A DNA stretch of 64,000 nucleotides from Rhodoplanes sp963724735. GTDB taxonomy: Bacteria > Pseudomonadota > Alphaproteobacteria > Rhizobiales > Xanthobacteraceae. Of the stretch, positions 35,887 through 44,787 are shown piece after piece. The notes beneath the pieces were generated by a model that did no database searches, was not told where the DNA came from, and saw nothing but the letters and a program-made list of their open reading frames with translations. Within the stretch, counting starts at the first letter, position 1, and each line of letters starts with the position of its first letter. The stretch spans positions 9,239 through 73,238 of the forward strand of contig CAVRVX010000030.1 of the NCBI GenBank assembly GCA_963724735.1. Reading direction: 5' to 3'. Made by a program: the position numbers and the translations under genes.

Positions 35887-36873
35887 TCAGCTCAGCGCCA
35901 CATTGACCGTCGATTCCGCGAGCTCCTGGCCGAAGCAGCGTTGATAGAACTCGGCGACCAGCCCGCGCTCCAACTCGTCGCACTTGTTGAGGAAGGTCAC
36001 GCGGAAGGCAAACCCGATATCCTTGAAAATGTCCGCGTTCTCCGCCCAGGTGATGACCGTGCGGGGGCTCATCACGGTCGACAGGTCGCCGTTCATGAAG
36101 GCGTTGCGCGTGAGGTCGGCGAGCCGCACCATCTTGTTGACGATGTCGCGGCCCTGCTCGGTGCGATAGTGCTTCGCCTTGGCGAGGACGATCTCCACCT
36201 CGTTGTCGTGCGGCAGGTAATTCAACGTCGTCACGATCGACCAGCGGTCCATCTGGCCCTGGTTGATTTGTTGCGTGCCGTGATAAAGGCCGCTCGTGTC
36301 GCCGAGGCCGACCGTATTGGCGGTGGCGAACAGGCGGAAAGCTGGATGCGGCTTGATCACCTTGTTCTGGTCGAGCAGCGTCAGACGGCCCGACACTTCC
36401 AGCACCCGCTGGATCACGAACATGACGTCCGGGCGGCCGGCGTCGTACTCGTCGAAGCACAGCGCCACATTGTGCTGCAGCGCCCAGGGCAGGATGCCGT
36501 CGCGGAACTCGGTGATCTGCTGGCCCTCGTGGATCACGATCGCGTCCTTGCCGATCAGGTCGATGCGACTGATGTGGCTGTCGAGATTGACGCGCACGCA
36601 GGGCCAGTTGAGGCGCGCCGCCACCTGCTCGATATGGGTCGATTTGCCGGTTCCGTGGTAACCGGTCACCATCACGCGGCGGTTCTTGGCGAAGCCGGCC
36701 AGAATGGCGAGCGTGGTCGCCCGGTCGAAGCGGTAATCCGCGTCGATCTCGGGAACATGCTCGTCCGGCTCGGGATAGGCCTGCACTTCCATGTTGCTGT
36801 CGATTCCGAACAGCTGCCGCACCGACACTTTCATGTCGGGCAGTCCAGCCACGGTTTCACTTGCGGGACTCAT
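35887..36873 (-). CDS. cobS: aerobic cobaltochelatase subunit CobS (AAA+ ATPase)
   Basis: 328 aa from ATG 36873, chosen for its GGAGG 7 bases upstream and normal length; the frame is open for 17 more codons. Walker A GYHGTGKST is at residues 71-79, Walker B ALCFDEYDAG near 136, sensor region LFATANTVG, and the CobS end ELERGLVAEFYQRCFG. It powers cobalt chelation with CobT and CobN. The cobalamin produced would serve the mutases of the ethylmalonyl-CoA pathway hinted at elsewhere in this window. Confidence 0.96.
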   Translation of the reverse strand: MSPASETVAGLPDMKVSVRQLFGIDSNMEVQAYPEPDEHVPEIDADYRFDRATTLAILAGFAKNRRVMVTGYHGTGKSTHIEQVAARLNWPCVRVNLDSHISRIDLIGKDAIVIHEGQQITEFRDGILPWALQHNVALCFDEYDAGRPDVMFVIQRVLEVSGRLTLLDQNKVIKPHPAFRLFATANTVGLGDTSGLYHGTQQINQGQMDRWSIVTTLNYLPHDNEVEIVLAKAKHYRTEQGRDIVNKMVRLADLTRNAFMNGDLSTVMSPRTVITWAENADIFKDIGFAFRVTFLNKCDELERGLVAEFYQRCFGQELAESTVNVALS

Positions 36874-37127
36874 CGTACCTCCAGGCCCCCGCGGCATCCG
36901 ACACAGGACCCTATGGGGCTCCAAGCGATGGGCCTGCCTAAATAGCAGACCGCCCGCGCCGCGGGAAAGCTTCCAGCACTAAAACAGGGAATTCGCCTCC
37001 ATATAAGGGCGCGCAGGCCTCCGCGCCAGTCGGCCGAAAGCGCTTGTTGGCGAACCCGCGGACGCTTGGCTTGGTTCCCAGGACGCTGGTTCCCAAGACC
37101 GCCCGGCAGGCCGCCGCCGACCGCTTT

Positions 37128-37751
37128 TCAGCACAGCCCTGTCGATTTGAGAAAATTGTACGCCGCGATGATCTCGCGCAATTTGTCTTCCGAGCCGCGG
37201 TCGCCGCCATTCGCATCCGGGTGGTGCCGTTTCACCAGCTCCTTGAAACGACCCTTGATTTCGGCGCGCTTCGCGCCCTCCTCGAGACCCATCGTATGCA
37301 GCGCCTTGCGCTCGGCGTTGTGGACGGTCCGGCGCTCGGGTTCGCCGCGCCGCGCATCGCTGTAAGCCCGGCCGCCGCCCAATTCCTGTCGGAAGATGAA
37401 TGGATCGGCCGTCCCGTCCGAGAAGAAGCTTTTCATGTTCAATCGCTTGAAACGCGACCCGAGGGAAAGGCCAAGCTTCCAGGTCGGACGGTGCCCGGTG
37501 ACCGCGTCCTTTTGATAGCGCTCCACTGCTTCGGCGCTCATCCCTTCAAAAAAGTTGTAGGACTGGTTGTATTCGCGAACGTGGTCGAGACAAAAACGCC
37601 AGTATTCCTGCTCGCGCGTCCGTCCTTTCGGCGCGCGGTGAGTCGCAGCTCCCTGGCACCCGGGCCACTCGCAGACAGGCGTATCGCTTCTGCGGCGGTC
37701 GCGCTCGGGCTTGACGCGAATGCGATCGAACAGGGGTAAGTCCAGTTTCAT
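37128..37751 (-). CDS. J-domain protein (DnaJ family molecular chaperone)
   Basis: 207 aa. Unlike DnaJ itself, the J domain is at the C-terminus: FKELVKRHHPDANGGDRGSE carries the HPD motif at residues 177-179, followed by helix IV (LREIIAAYNFLK). The N-terminal part has a conserved CEWPGCQGAATHRAPKG / FCLDHVREYN cysteine-histidine pattern that may bind zinc, and NQSYNFFEGMS. It would stimulate DnaK. Its placement upstream of cobS-cobT and divergent from bolA is conserved in rhizobia-like genomes. Confidence 0.92.
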   Translation of the reverse strand: MKLDLPLFDRIRVKPERDRRRSDTPVCEWPGCQGAATHRAPKGRTREQEYWRFCLDHVREYNQSYNFFEGMSAEAVERYQKDAVTGHRPTWKLGLSLGSRFKRLNMKSFFSDGTADPFIFRQELGGGRAYSDARRGEPERRTVHNAERKALHTMGLEEGAKRAEIKGRFKELVKRHHPDANGGDRGSEDKLREIIAAYNFLKSTGLC

Positions 37752-37866
37752 CGGCAGCCATTATGTGGATGTCTTGCCATTCGCCGCAAGCTTGACAGGA
37801 CCGCCATAACGTGATCCGCGGGTCGCGGAAGGCGTTGGGCATATCCGTATCAATACTAGGGACGAC

Positions 37867-38139
37867 ATGCGCGTGCGCGACACTATCGCGGAAAAGCTGA
37901 CGAAGGCTTTCAGCCCGGATCGACTGGCCGTGATCGATGAGTCGCATCGGCACGAGGGCCATGCCGGCTGGCGCGCAGGCGGAGAGACGCATTTTCGCGT
38001 CAGCATCGTCGCCGCTGCTTTCGCGGGAAAGAGCCGGCTCGAACGTCACCGCCTGATCAACCAGGCGCTGTCCGACGAACTTGCGGGCGGCGTGCACGCG
38101 CTCGCCATCGAGGCGGCGGCGCCCGGAGAGGCGCGCTGA
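37867..38139 (+). CDS. BolA family protein
   Basis: 90 aa. The BolA class II KH-like fold is recognisable from IAEKLTKAFSPDRLAVIDES, HRHEGHAGWRAGGETHFRVSI (His residues used for Fe-S sharing with monothiol glutaredoxin) and RLERHRLINQALSDEL. It is a small cytoplasmic protein involved in iron-sulfur or iron homeostasis, divergent from the J-protein gene. Confidence 0.93.
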   Translation: MRVRDTIAEKLTKAFSPDRLAVIDESHRHEGHAGWRAGGETHFRVSIVAAAFAGKSRLERHRLINQALSDELAGGVHALAIEAAAPGEAR

Positions 38140-38213
38140 AGTCCACTGCTCCGTCTGGGCGCGGGGCGTATTGGTCGGCCAAGCCGCAAGGAGATCGCAC
38201 AAGCCGCCGGCGC

Positions 38214-39068
38214 TCAGCGAGCGCCGTGGTCGTCTTTGCGCTGCTGGCGAAGATTGACGATGACCGCATTGAGTTCCCCGCCGTAGATGAAGATGGTGGC
38301 CGTCCAATACAGAAACACGAGCGCGATCATCGCCGAGGCGAGGCCGGCATACATCGTGACATAGGCGCTCGCGAACTGCGCGAGATAGCGGCCGAACAGC
38401 ACGCCGGTGATCAGCCACATCGCCAGCGTGACGATGATGCCGGGCGCGATGTCCCAGAGCGAGCGCCTGCCCGCCGGCAGCCATTTGTGCACGAGGACGA
38501 GTGCAACGACGAGGACGACCGTGGCGACGCCGAAGCGCAGGAAGGTCAGCGTCACCAGGAACGGGCTCAGGCCGGGAAAATAGCGCGTCGCCGTCCACAG
38601 GATCAGCGGCCCGAGCACGATGAGGAAAGCGAGCGCGATGAGCGCAAGCGCCGCGACCAGCACATAGGCGATCAATTCGAGGCGCAGCAGCCACCACGGG
38701 CGCATCTCGACGACGCCATAGGCGCGGTTGAGGCCGATGCGCAGGCTCTCGATGCCGCTCGAGGAGAAGTACAGCGCAAACCCGCCGCCGATCGTCAGCA
38801 GTCCGGAATGCGCAGTGGTCAGCACATTTTCAATTTCCCTCGCGATCGGGCGGGACACCTCCTCCGGCCAGGCCTCGAGCAAAAGAAGCGCGACCTGGTC
38901 GGACAGGTTCTGGGCGCCGAGAAATCCGGTCAGCGCGGTGACAAAGATGAGGAACGGAAACAAGGACATGAGCAGTGAAAGCGCAATGTGGCTCGCGATC
39001 GCCCAGCCGTCGTCGCGGATAAACGCGACGAATGCGTCATAGGCGATGCGCGGGCAGTTGCGGATCAA
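38214..39068 (-). CDS. YihY/BrkB-family inner membrane protein
   Basis: 284 aa with about six membrane helices. The family signatures are IASHIALSLLMSLFPFLIF at the N-terminus, FSSSGIESLRIGLNRAYGV in the middle, and the conserved SAYVTMYAGLASAMIALVFLY ending in IFIYGGELNAV. Once called RNase BN, this family is now regarded as a membrane protein of uncertain role. The start is TTG 39068; no better ATG exists before the first helix. Confidence 0.9.
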   Translation of the reverse strand: MIRNCPRIAYDAFVAFIRDDGWAIASHIALSLLMSLFPFLIFVTALTGFLGAQNLSDQVALLLLEAWPEEVSRPIAREIENVLTTAHSGLLTIGGGFALYFSSSGIESLRIGLNRAYGVVEMRPWWLLRLELIAYVLVAALALIALAFLIVLGPLILWTATRYFPGLSPFLVTLTFLRFGVATVVLVVALVLVHKWLPAGRRSLWDIAPGIIVTLAMWLITGVLFGRYLAQFASAYVTMYAGLASAMIALVFLYWTATIFIYGGELNAVIVNLRQQRKDDHGAR

Positions 39069-39261
39069 GGGCGAGGCTCAGTCCAGGGGGCGATGTTCAT
39101 CCCTCGCCAATGCTTGCGGTCTTGGCAAGTTCTTCTCCCCGTCACATCGGCTGACCGGGGCCAGGAAACGCCAGTCCGGCCTTGCCTTGCGCGCAGATTG
39201 GGAGCATGGAAATCGATCGTTTTTCGGCACCGCGAAACGCGCTGTTTTTCGGAGAATTTCC

Positions 39262-40938
39262 ATGGCTATTGCTGTATTGCGTGCGGAAACCGTTCCCGAT
39301 CTCGTAAGCGTCGCCCAGGAAGCCACCGCCGCGCTTGAAACGATCCTGGCCGAGGCGATTAATAAGGTGCGCGCCCGCGTCTCCGCGGACGGCGGGATCG
39401 CGGCCCCACTGTTCGACCGCGAGCAGCGCGCGACGCACGGCCTCGCCTGGCTTGCGACCTATGTCGAGGCGGTGCGCCAGCTTGGCGCCTACGCCGCCCG
39501 CATGAGCGACACGGGCCGCCTCGGTCAGATCGAGGAACTCGTCGTACGGATCGGCCTTGGCGAATATCTCGCTCAGGTGGTCGGCGGCATCCCGATGAGC
39601 CAAGGCGAATTCGTGCGGCCTGCCGATCTTGGCCTCGACACGATCGAGGTCGCGAATCGACTGCGGCCGTCGCTCGACGCGCTCGCCGCGACCGGCAATA
39701 CGCCCGCCAACCGCGCTCTCCTGGCCGAGCTGATCAGCGCGCATCACACGGCGACCCCGGGCGATTGCGGGCTCGACGAGACGTTGGAGCAAATCCGCGA
39801 CGAGATGCGCAAATTCGCCGACAGCGAAGTCATCCCGTATGCGCACAAATGGCACCTTACGAACAGTTATATCCCGATCGAGACGATCGCCCATGTGGCG
39901 GAGCTCGGCGTGTTCGGACTAACGCTTCCTGAAGCGTATGGCGGCATGGGCCTCGGCAAAGAGTCCATGTGCGTCGTCTCCGAAGAGCTGTCGCGCGGCT
40001 ATATCGGCGTCGGCAGCCTTGGGACCCGTTCGGAGATCGCGGCGGAGCTCATTCTCGGCGCCGGCACGCCGGAGCAGAAGGCGAAGTGGCTGCCGAAGAT
40101 CGCCTCCGGCGAGGTGCTGCCGACCGCGGTATTCACCGAGCCGAATACCGGTTCGGACCTCGCCTCGCTCAAGGCCCGGGCGGTGCGCGAGGGCGATGTC
40201 TACAAGGTCTACGGCAACAAGACCTGGATCACCCATCCGGTCCGCGCCGATCTGATGACCTTGCTCGTGCGCACCAATCCCAAGGATCCGGGCTATCAGG
40301 GCCTGTCCATGCTGCTCGCCGAAAAGCCGCGCGGCGACGACAAGAACCCGTTCCCGGCGCCCGGCATGTCGGGCACCGAGATCGAGGTGCTCGGCTATCG
40401 CGGGATGAAGGAGTACGAGATCGCCTTCGACGGCTTCGAAGTGAAGGCCGAGAACCTGCTCGGCGGGGTCGAGGGCCAGGGGTTCAAGCAGCTGATGCAG
40501 ACCTTCGAGGCGGCGCGCATCCAGACCGCGGCGCGCGCGATCGGCGTCGCCGAGGCGGCGATGGAGGAAGGGCTGCGCTATGCCGAGACGCGCATCCAGT
40601 TCGGCCAGCCGATCATCAAGTTCCCCCGCGTCTCCGACAAGATCGCGATGATGGCGGCGGAAATCATGACCGCCCGCCAGCTCACTTATCTCGCCGCGCG
40701 GGAGAAGGACGAGGGCAAGCGCTGCGACCTCGAAGCGGGCATGGCGAAACTGCTTGCGGCGCGGGTCGCCTGGGCCGCGGCCGACAACACCGTGCAAATC
40801 CACGGCGGCAACGGCTTTGCGCTGGAATACAGGGCCTCGCGCCTCCTGTGCGACGCGCGCATCCTCTCGATTTTCGAGGGCGCGGCGGAAATCCAGGCGC
40901 AGGTCATCGCTCGCCGGCTGATGGATCGCCGCAACTGA
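39262..40938 (+). CDS. mcd: (2S)-methylsuccinyl-CoA dehydrogenase (acyl-CoA dehydrogenase family)
   Basis: 558 aa from ATG 39262 (GGAG 8 bases upstream). Residues ~170-550 are an acyl-CoA dehydrogenase: TAVFTEPNTGSDLASLKARA, GYRGMKEYEIAFDGFEV, YAETRIQFGQPIIKFP, QIHGGNGFALEYRASRLLCD. The ~150-residue N-terminal helical extension (ETILAEAINKVRARVSADGG, ATYVEAVRQLGAYAARM) is what separates Mcd of the ethylmalonyl-CoA pathway from ordinary ~380-residue dehydrogenases. It oxidises methylsuccinyl-CoA to mesaconyl-CoA with FAD and ETF. ETF, 3-hydroxybutyryl-CoA dehydrogenase and a B12 adenosyltransferase nearby fit the pathway. Identification rests on architecture. Confidence 0.88.
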   Translation: MAIAVLRAETVPDLVSVAQEATAALETILAEAINKVRARVSADGGIAAPLFDREQRATHGLAWLATYVEAVRQLGAYAARMSDTGRLGQIEELVVRIGLGEYLAQVVGGIPMSQGEFVRPADLGLDTIEVANRLRPSLDALAATGNTPANRALLAELISAHHTATPGDCGLDETLEQIRDEMRKFADSEVIPYAHKWHLTNSYIPIETIAHVAELGVFGLTLPEAYGGMGLGKESMCVVSEELSRGYIGVGSLGTRSEIAAELILGAGTPEQKAKWLPKIASGEVLPTAVFTEPNTGSDLASLKARAVREGDVYKVYGNKTWITHPVRADLMTLLVRTNPKDPGYQGLSMLLAEKPRGDDKNPFPAPGMSGTEIEVLGYRGMKEYEIAFDGFEVKAENLLGGVEGQGFKQLMQTFEAARIQTAARAIGVAEAAMEEGLRYAETRIQFGQPIIKFPRVSDKIAMMAAEIMTARQLTYLAAREKDEGKRCDLEAGMAKLLAARVAWAAADNTVQIHGGNGFALEYRASRLLCDARILSIFEGAAEIQAQVIARRLMDRRN

Positions 40939-41183
40939 GGGGTGTTTGTGCCGGGCGCCGGCGCCGTGTGGGGCGCCGCCCGGAGCGCGCTGTTCGGCGG
41001 CTACACGCACGCGACGTATGCGACGCTCCGCCGTCGGCGCGGGGCGGTGAAGCTCAGCCATTTGTAAAGCCGGCGCTTTGGCAAACGATTGACGGAGATT
41101 AATGTTCAGGAGCGCGTCTGGTCGAAAACTATCAATATATAGGGGGCGTCCTGTCGAAGGATAAACCGGAAGCGGAGGAGCCC

Positions 41184-41630
41184 ATGGCAAAGATCAGCAT
41201 CCCCCACGACGCGTTCGTGTTCGTCGGAGATGGCCGTAAGGCGCTGTTCCTGCGCAACGAGGGGGATGAGAAATACCTCAATCTCAAAACGGAGCAGGTC
41301 TTTCGCGATCAGAATCCGCCGACGCGCGAGCAAGGCTCGGATCAGCCCGGCCGCACGTTTTCCAGCGTGGGCGTTCGTCGCAGCGCCGTGGAAGAGGCCG
41401 ATTGGCACGTCATCGAGGAACAGCGGTTCGCGCACGAGGTCGCGGCGGCGCTGCAGCGCGTCGTCCGCGAACGCAAGGTCAAGGCGCTGGTCGTCGTTGC
41501 GCCGCCGCGGACCCTCGCTGAACTGCGCCGCGCCTTTCATGCCGAGGTGAAGAGCCGCATCGTCGCCGAGATTGACAAGGACCTCACCAAGCAGCCGATC
41601 TACGAAATCGAAAAACATCTCGCCGCGTGA
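41184..41630 (+). CDS. host attachment family protein
   Basis: 148 aa. The N-terminal half (HDAFVFVGDGRKALFLRNEG) and C-terminal half (VKALVVVAPPRTLAELRRAF, then KDLTKQPIYEIEKHL) match the "host attachment protein" family, which resembles eRF1/Pelota-like folds. The name comes from plant-associated bacteria; a general ribosome- or stress-related role is also possible. AGGAG lies 6 bases before the ATG. It is single-gene and convergent with the PLP enzyme. Confidence 0.82.
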   Translation: MAKISIPHDAFVFVGDGRKALFLRNEGDEKYLNLKTEQVFRDQNPPTREQGSDQPGRTFSSVGVRRSAVEEADWHVIEEQRFAHEVAAALQRVVRERKVKALVVVAPPRTLAELRRAFHAEVKSRIVAEIDKDLTKQPIYEIEKHLAA

Positions 41631-41683
41631 GCAGTCGCGCGGGATGGACTCTCAAGAGCGGTTGCTCCGGCGGTGTTCTCCGC

Positions 41684-42832
41684 TCAAGGAGCCCGCGCCT
41701 GCATGAGTGCGGCGTCGAGGTCTGCGTAAAGGTCATCCGCGTCTTCCAGGCCGACGGAGAGCCGCAGCAGATCGGGCGGGCAGGGGGAGCCCGGCCCTTC
41801 CACCGAAGCGCGATGCTCGATCAGGCTCTCGACGCCGCCGAGCGACGTCGCCCGCTTCCAGAGATCGACCCGCGCCGCCGTGGCGATCGCCGCCGCCTCG
41901 CCGCCGCGCACGCGGATCGACAGCATCGCGCCAAAGCCCGTCATCTGCGCTGCGGCGACGGCGTGGCCCGGATGGTCGGACAGTCCCGGATAGAGGACTT
42001 GCGCAAGCGCCGGATGGCTCCTGAGCCGGCTCGCGATCAGCCCCGCGCTCTCGGTCTGCGCCCTGACCCGGACATCGAGCGTGCGCATGCCGCGCATCAG
42101 CAGGAAGGCTTCGAACGGACCGAGAATCATGCCGTGCTGCGTGCGCAGTCGCGCAATCCGCCCCCACCAGTCATCCTCCGTCGCGACCGTAAGCGCGCCC
42201 GCGATCACGTCGGAATGCCCGTTGAGATATTTGGAGGCGGAATGCATCACGAGGTCGGCCCCGAGCGCGAGCGGCCGGCTGAAGACCGGCGTCGCCACCG
42301 TGGAATCGACCGCCAGCCGGGCGCCCGCCGCGCGGGCGATCTTGGCGATCCCGGCGATGTCGCTGATGGTCCACAGGGGGTTGCCCGGCGTTTCGATCCA
42401 GATCAGCGTGGGCTGCTCCCGTGCGACGGCCGCCCGTACCGCCTCGAGGTCGCTCGTATCGACCAATTCGACGGCGTGTCCGAACCGCGGCGCTTCGCGC
42501 ATGAGCCAGTCGCGAAAGGCCCAGTACATGACTTGGGAGGCGATGATGCGCCCCGGCGGGAGCGCCATGATTGCGGCCGTCGCCGCGGCCATGCCCGCTC
42601 CGAACAAGAGCGCCGCGGTCGCGCCCTCCAGCGCGGCGATGACGCCCTCGGTCTGCCGCACCGTCTCGTTGTCCGGCCGGCCGTAGATGAGCCCGGCGCG
42701 ATAGGCATTGTCCGGATCGCGGACATAGGTGGTCGACACGTGCAGCGGGGGCACGACCGCCTTGGTCTGCGCGTCGATATGGCCGAGCGCCTGCGCGGCG
42801 AGCGTGCGGAGCGTCCAAGAATTTTTATGCAT
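41684..42832 (-). CDS. PLP-dependent trans-sulfuration enzyme (cystathionine gamma-synthase/beta-lyase family)
   Basis: 382 aa. The Cys/Met metabolism PLP fold is clear from VVPPLHVSTTYVRD, Tyr-Gly-Arg (IYGRPDNETVRQTE), the cofactor segment ALLFGAGMAAATAAI, WIETPGNPLWTISDI and the Schiff-base Lys201 in HSASKYLNGHSDV. The C-terminal SLGGVESLIEHRAS supports a cystathionine beta-lyase or gamma-synthase relative. Substrate preference cannot be set from sequence alone. It stands alone on the reverse strand, with no S-box or other riboswitch seen. Confidence 0.88.
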   Translation of the reverse strand: MHKNSWTLRTLAAQALGHIDAQTKAVVPPLHVSTTYVRDPDNAYRAGLIYGRPDNETVRQTEGVIAALEGATAALLFGAGMAAATAAIMALPPGRIIASQVMYWAFRDWLMREAPRFGHAVELVDTSDLEAVRAAVAREQPTLIWIETPGNPLWTISDIAGIAKIARAAGARLAVDSTVATPVFSRPLALGADLVMHSASKYLNGHSDVIAGALTVATEDDWWGRIARLRTQHGMILGPFEAFLLMRGMRTLDVRVRAQTESAGLIASRLRSHPALAQVLYPGLSDHPGHAVAAAQMTGFGAMLSIRVRGGEAAAIATAARVDLWKRATSLGGVESLIEHRASVEGPGSPCPPDLLRLSVGLEDADDLYADLDAALMQARAP

Positions 42833-42972
42833 ATCAAGCCTGTCGAGGGCGAGGCGTGGGTCGCCGGCCGTGGGAACGGACGATGCGGACGCCCATATAG
42901 CGGGATAGGTTCGGAATTGTCGCGGCCCGCAGGCGCGACGCCGCCCCCAGTGGAAATGGTATGGAAGCCACG

Positions 42973-43167
42973 ATGGCCCATGCGTTAAGTGCTTATGTGG
43001 TTCCGGCGGCGATCGCAGCGGTTGCCGTGGTGCTTCTGCTCGGTCTTGCCAATATGCTGCGCGGCGGCTCGCCCAGCACGTCGCAGAAGCTCATGCGCTG
43101 GCGCGTGGTGCTGCAATTCGTCGCCATTCTCGTGATCATGCTGACAATCTGGGCGATGCGGGGTTAA
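42973..43167 (+). CDS. twin-transmembrane HIG1-domain protein
   Basis: 64 aa from ATG 42973, chosen because GGAAG lies 5 bases upstream and the family normally starts just before AYVVPAAIAAVAVVLLLGL; ATG 42961 is an alternative. Two membrane helices are linked by the basic loop RGGSPSTSQKLMRWRVVLQF, the signature of HIG1/"twin transmembrane" proteins, which in alphaproteobacteria and mitochondria associate with cytochrome oxidase or respiratory supercomplexes. It lies 95 bases upstream of the adenosyltransferase gene. Confidence 0.85.
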   Translation: MAHALSAYVVPAAIAAVAVVLLLGLANMLRGGSPSTSQKLMRWRVVLQFVAILVIMLTIWAMRG

Positions 43168-43262
43168 CGTGCGGCCGGCGTCGCCCGCGTCGTCGCCGGA
43201 TCGCGCTGCGCCCGGCCCGCCGTGCGGACCGCCTCCCATCCTTATCAGCCCACGGGGTTGTC

Positions 43263-43841
43263 ATGGTCGTGCTCAACCGCATCTATACCCGTACCGGGGA
43301 CGACGGGACGACCGCGCTTGGAACCGGCGAACGGCGCAAGAAATACGATCCGCGGATCGAGGCCTATGGCACCGTCGATGAGACGAACTCCGTCCTCGGG
43401 CTCGCGCGCCTGCATACCAAGGACGCCCCCGAGGTCGATGCGATGCTGGCGCGCATCCAGAACGACCTGTTCGACCTCGGCGCCGATCTCTGCATGCCGG
43501 ACAAGGGGAAGGGCCCCGGGGGCGCGCGGCTTAGCGTGACCGAGGCCCAGGTCAGCCGCCTCGAACAGGAGATCGACCGGCTGAACGCAGAACTCAAGCC
43601 GCTGCGCTCCTTTGTTCTCCCGGGCGGATCGGCCGGGGCGGCGGCGCTGCACCTTGCCCGCACGGTCTGCCGCCGCGCCGAGCGGCTGATCGCCGAGCTT
43701 GCCGACTCGCCCGACGAAGAGGTCTCGGCGCCCGTCCTCAAATACGTCAATCGGCTGTCCGATTTCCTGTTCGTCGCCGCCCGCTATCTCAACGACAAGG
43801 GGACGGCTGACGTGCTGTGGCAGCCCGGCCAGAACCGCTGA
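43263..43841 (+). CDS. pduO: PduO-type cob(I)alamin adenosyltransferase
   Basis: 192 aa. The N-terminal IYTRTGDDGTTALGTGERRKK holds the ATP-binding loop; AYGTVDETNSVLGLAR, QNDLFDLGADLCMP and the C-terminal ARTVCRRAERLIAEL / NRLSDFLFVAARYLN (with the conserved Arg, Arg-Glu and Asp) are diagnostic. It makes adenosylcobalamin from cob(I)alamin and ATP. The product is the cofactor of ethylmalonyl-CoA and methylmalonyl-CoA mutases, consistent with mcd 2 kb away. Confidence 0.95.
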   Translation: MVVLNRIYTRTGDDGTTALGTGERRKKYDPRIEAYGTVDETNSVLGLARLHTKDAPEVDAMLARIQNDLFDLGADLCMPDKGKGPGGARLSVTEAQVSRLEQEIDRLNAELKPLRSFVLPGGSAGAAALHLARTVCRRAERLIAELADSPDEEVSAPVLKYVNRLSDFLFVAARYLNDKGTADVLWQPGQNR

Positions 43842-44037
43842 AGCTTCGCGGGAACAAGGCCGGACGCCGCCGCGGCTTGATCGACATCAAGGCGCTCCCG
43901 TCGTTAATCGGTGCTTTGAAAGGCCTCGCCAGCGTTTCCTGCCCAGGGCCGCGGGACAAGCCGCCATTCCGGCGCCAGCGCGTTGACAGGCAAAGACCCG
44001 AGCCATAGTTTGCGCGCCGCCGCGGGAGCAAAAAAGC

Positions 44038-44787
44038 ATGAAAGTCCTCGTCACCGTTAAGCGCGTTGTTGATTACAATGTGAAAATCCGAGTAAAGCCG
44101 GACGGAACCGGGGTCGAGCTCGCCAACGTCAAAATGTCCATGAATCCCTTCGACGAAATCGGCGTCGAGGAGGCGATCCGGCTCAAGGAGGCGGGCAAGG
44201 CGACCGAGATCGTCGCCGTCTCGATCGGCCCGGCGCAGGCGGCGGAAACGCTGCGCACGGCGCTCGCCATGGGGGCGGATCGCGGCATCCTGGTGAAGGT
44301 GGACGGCGTCATCGAGCCGCTCGCCGTCGCCAAGATCCTGAAGGGGGTGGTCGAGGCGGAGGCGCCGGAACTCGTGCTCCTCGGCAAGCAGGCGATCGAC
44401 GACGATTGCAATCAGACCGGCCAGATGCTCGCGGCCCTGCTGAACTGGCCGCAGGGCACGTTCGCCTCCAAGCTTGTTATCGAGGGCGACGGCGTCCTGG
44501 TCACGCGCGAAGTCGACGGCGGCCTGCAGACGGTCAAGCTCAAATCGCCGGCGATCATCACCACCGATCTGCGGCTGAACGAGCCGCGCTACGCCTCGCT
44601 CCCCAACATCATGAAGGCCAAGAAGAAGCCGATCGCGGAGAAAACGCCGGCCGATTACGGCGTCGATGTCGCCGCTCGCATCGAGGTGCTCAAGACGGTC
44701 GAGCCGCCCACGCGCAAGGCCGGGGTGAAAGTCGGCTCGGTCGCCGAGCTCGTGGGCAAACTCAAGAACGAAGCAGGAGTGCTGTGA
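44038..44787 (+). CDS. etfB: electron transfer flavoprotein beta subunit
   Basis: 249 aa, beginning MKVLVTVKRVVDYNVKIRVK, with the family motifs NPFDEIGVEEAIRLKE, MGADRGILV, LLGKQAIDDDCNQTGQM and VTREVDGGLQTVKLKSPAIIT (AMP-binding and dehydrogenase recognition). It takes electrons from acyl-CoA dehydrogenases such as the upstream Mcd and passes them to ETF-ubiquinone oxidoreductase. Its stop overlaps the etfA start (TGATG). Confidence 0.97.
   Translation: MKVLVTVKRVVDYNVKIRVKPDGTGVELANVKMSMNPFDEIGVEEAIRLKEAGKATEIVAVSIGPAQAAETLRTALAMGADRGILVKVDGVIEPLAVAKILKGVVEAEAPELVLLGKQAIDDDCNQTGQMLAALLNWPQGTFASKLVIEGDGVLVTREVDGGLQTVKLKSPAIITTDLRLNEPRYASLPNIMKAKKKPIAEKTPADYGVDVAARIEVLKTVEPPTRKAGVKVGSVAELVGKLKNEAGVL

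Noticed and set aside
35798..36900. Cobalamin riboswitch near cobS/cobT
   Set aside because: No B12-box-like conserved block was visible upstream of either gene or upstream of the J-protein gene.
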